Shown: positions 63,067 through 64,000 of the stretch, piece by piece | How positions within the stretch are numbered: the stretch's first letter is position 1 | Layout: each line of letters begins with the position of its first letter | Assembly: GCA_003562475.1 (NCBI GenBank) | Contig: PWUU01000063.1 | Location: 1 to 64,000, forward strand | DNA length: 64,000 bases | Direction of reading: 5' to 3' | From: Dehalococcoidia bacterium | GTDB taxonomy: Bacteria; Chloroflexota; Dehalococcoidia; GIF9; AB-539-J10 | Notes under the pieces: model-generated | What the model saw: the letters and a program-made list of their open reading frames with translations, nothing else | What the model was told of the DNA's origin: nothing | Databases searched by the model: none | Translations under genes and position numbers: made by a program

Positions 63067-64000
63067 ATGGCAACAGACAGGCAGAAGGCCGTTGAACTGG
63101 CTATTGAGCAAATCGAGCGTGAGTTTGGGCGGGGTTCGCTCATGCGGCTGGGAGAGACAGCCAAGCAGAGAGTGGAGGTCATACCGACGGGTTCACTCTC
63201 ACTGGACCTCGCACTCGGAGTGGGCGGTATCCCGCGAGGACGCGTAACTGAGATATTCGGTTCGGAGTCCTCAGGAAAGACCACTCTGGCACAGCATATC
63301 ATCGCTGAGGCGCAGAAAGCAGGAGGAACCGCCGTCTACATCGATGCAGAAAACGCCCTTGATCCTGCATACGCAGCTGCCTGCGGTGTGGACATCGAGG
63401 CCCTTCACGTCTCCCAACCCGACACAGGAGAGCAGGCGCTGGAGATAGCAGAGCGACTTGTGAGGAGCATGGGGGTAGACATCATCGTGGTGGACAGTGT
63501 TGCTGCGCTCGTGCCGAAGGCGGAGCTTGAGGGGGATATGGGCGATTCCCACGTTGGCCTCCAGGCTCGACTCATGTCGCAGGCACTCCGAAAGCTGACT
63601 TCTGCCATCAACCGTTCCAGGACATCAGTCGTCTTCATCAACCAGTTGCGGGAGAAAGTCGGCATCGTCTTCGGTAACCCGGAGGTCACCCCGGGTGGGC
63701 GCGCCTTGAAGTTCTACAGCTCGGTGCGCGTCGACCTGAGGCGCGCTGATTCTCTGAAGCGTGGATCTGAGATCATCGGCACGCGAGTCAGGGCGCGCAT
63801 CGTCAAGAACAAAGTGGCGCCGCCATTTCGCGTCGCAGAATTCGATATTCTGTTCAAACAGGGCATCAGCAAGGAGGGAGACCTCATCGATATTGGCGTC
63901 AGTTCAGGCCTCGTCAAGAAGTCGGGGGCATTTCTCGCGTACGGTGACCACAAACTCGGGCAGGGTAGAGAGAACGCACGAGACTATCTCAGACAGAATC
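63067..64000 (+). CDS. recA: Recombinase RecA, 3' end missing
   Basis: 311 codons from ATG 63067 to the window edge; the frame is open. Recombination, repair and SOS coprotease. Walker [22 protein letters not shown], Walker [14 protein letters not shown], the L1/L2 loops ([35 protein letters not shown]), and [15 protein letters not shown] are all intact. Ala replaces the more usual His in IDAEHALDP (here ENALDP has Asn). The last 30-40 residues, including the C-terminal acidic tail, are beyond the window. GGGAAGAAG precedes the start. Confidence 0.96.
   Translation, partial: MATDRQKAVELAIEQIEREFGRGSLMRLGETAKQRVEVIPTGSLSLDLALGVGGIPRGRVTEIFGSESSGKTTLAQHIIAEAQKAGGTAVYIDAENALDPAYAAACGVDIEALHVSQPDTGEQALEIAERLVRSMGVDIIVVDSVAALVPKAELEGDMGDSHVGLQARLMSQALRKLTSAINRSRTSVVFINQLREKVGIVFGNPEVTPGGRALKFYSSVRVDLRRADSLKRGSEIIGTRVRARIVKNKVAPPFRVAEFDILFKQGISKEGDLIDIGVSSGLVKKSGAFLAYGDHKLGQGRENARDYLRQN

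Overview
This 64 kb window looks like a chromosomal segment from an anaerobic member of the Chloroflexota, most likely Dehalococcoidia-like. That is inferred from gene content and gene order; no database was searched. The main clues are a division cluster with no murein genes (mraZ-rsmH-ftsA-ftsZ) followed by nrdR and a B12-dependent ribonucleotide reductase, a second tubulin/FtsZ-superfamily gene, and an oxygen/peroxide defence operon typical of strict anaerobes. The DNA is GC-rich, gene-dense and operonic. I found no rRNA, tRNA, CRISPR array, insertion sequence or phage. Both edges cut genes: a surface repeat protein at the left and recA at the right.

Layout. 0-6.4 kb: a surface region with the end of a DUF11-like tandem-repeat protein, facing a three-gene minor-pilin operon. 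6.5-7.05 kb: peptide deformylase. 7.2-14.45 kb: a leftward operon headed by a PerR-type regulator, holding two rubrerythrin-like proteins, SufC-SufB, a flavin reductase-rubredoxin fusion, a PAS protein, a flavodiiron protein, superoxide reductase, a peroxiredoxin and a winged-helix protein. The superoxide reductase and PAS genes carry apparent frameshifts. 14.7-18.9 kb: trmD-rplS-priA-flavodoxin-like reductase. 19-29.7 kb: rightward division genes, nrdR-nrdJ, a GAF/nuclease-like/HPRT fusion, a second HPRT and adenine deaminase. 29.7-36.2 kb: acyl-CoA dehydrogenase, a four-carbon acid-sugar kinase with a PdxA homologue, and two divergent acyl-CoA synthetase (ADP-forming) alpha-type proteins. 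36.2-41.1 kb: CCA/poly(A) polymerase-type enzyme, secD-secF and a nitrilase-family hydrolase. 41.1-44.7 kb: two coiled-coil proteins converging on the tubulin-like gene. 44.9-49.8 kb: NAD(P)HX repair, threonine synthase, and a queuosine-precursor transporter with tgt. 50-64 kb: housekeeping and repair genes (phzF, ligA, nudix, exonuclease, amidohydrolase, thpR, comF, hpf, ogt, dnaE), a DUF1461 membrane protein, enoyl-CoA hydratase and recA.

How genes work together. The PerR operon combines sensing, O2/superoxide/peroxide reduction and Fe-S assembly in one unit. The NrdR box lies inside the -35/-10 spacer of the nrdR-nrdJ promoter, and candidate MraZ boxes precede mraZ. Three genes (the tubulin-like gene, the CCA-type gene and dnaE) have a -10 hexamer 6-8 bases before the start codon, which predicts leaderless transcripts.
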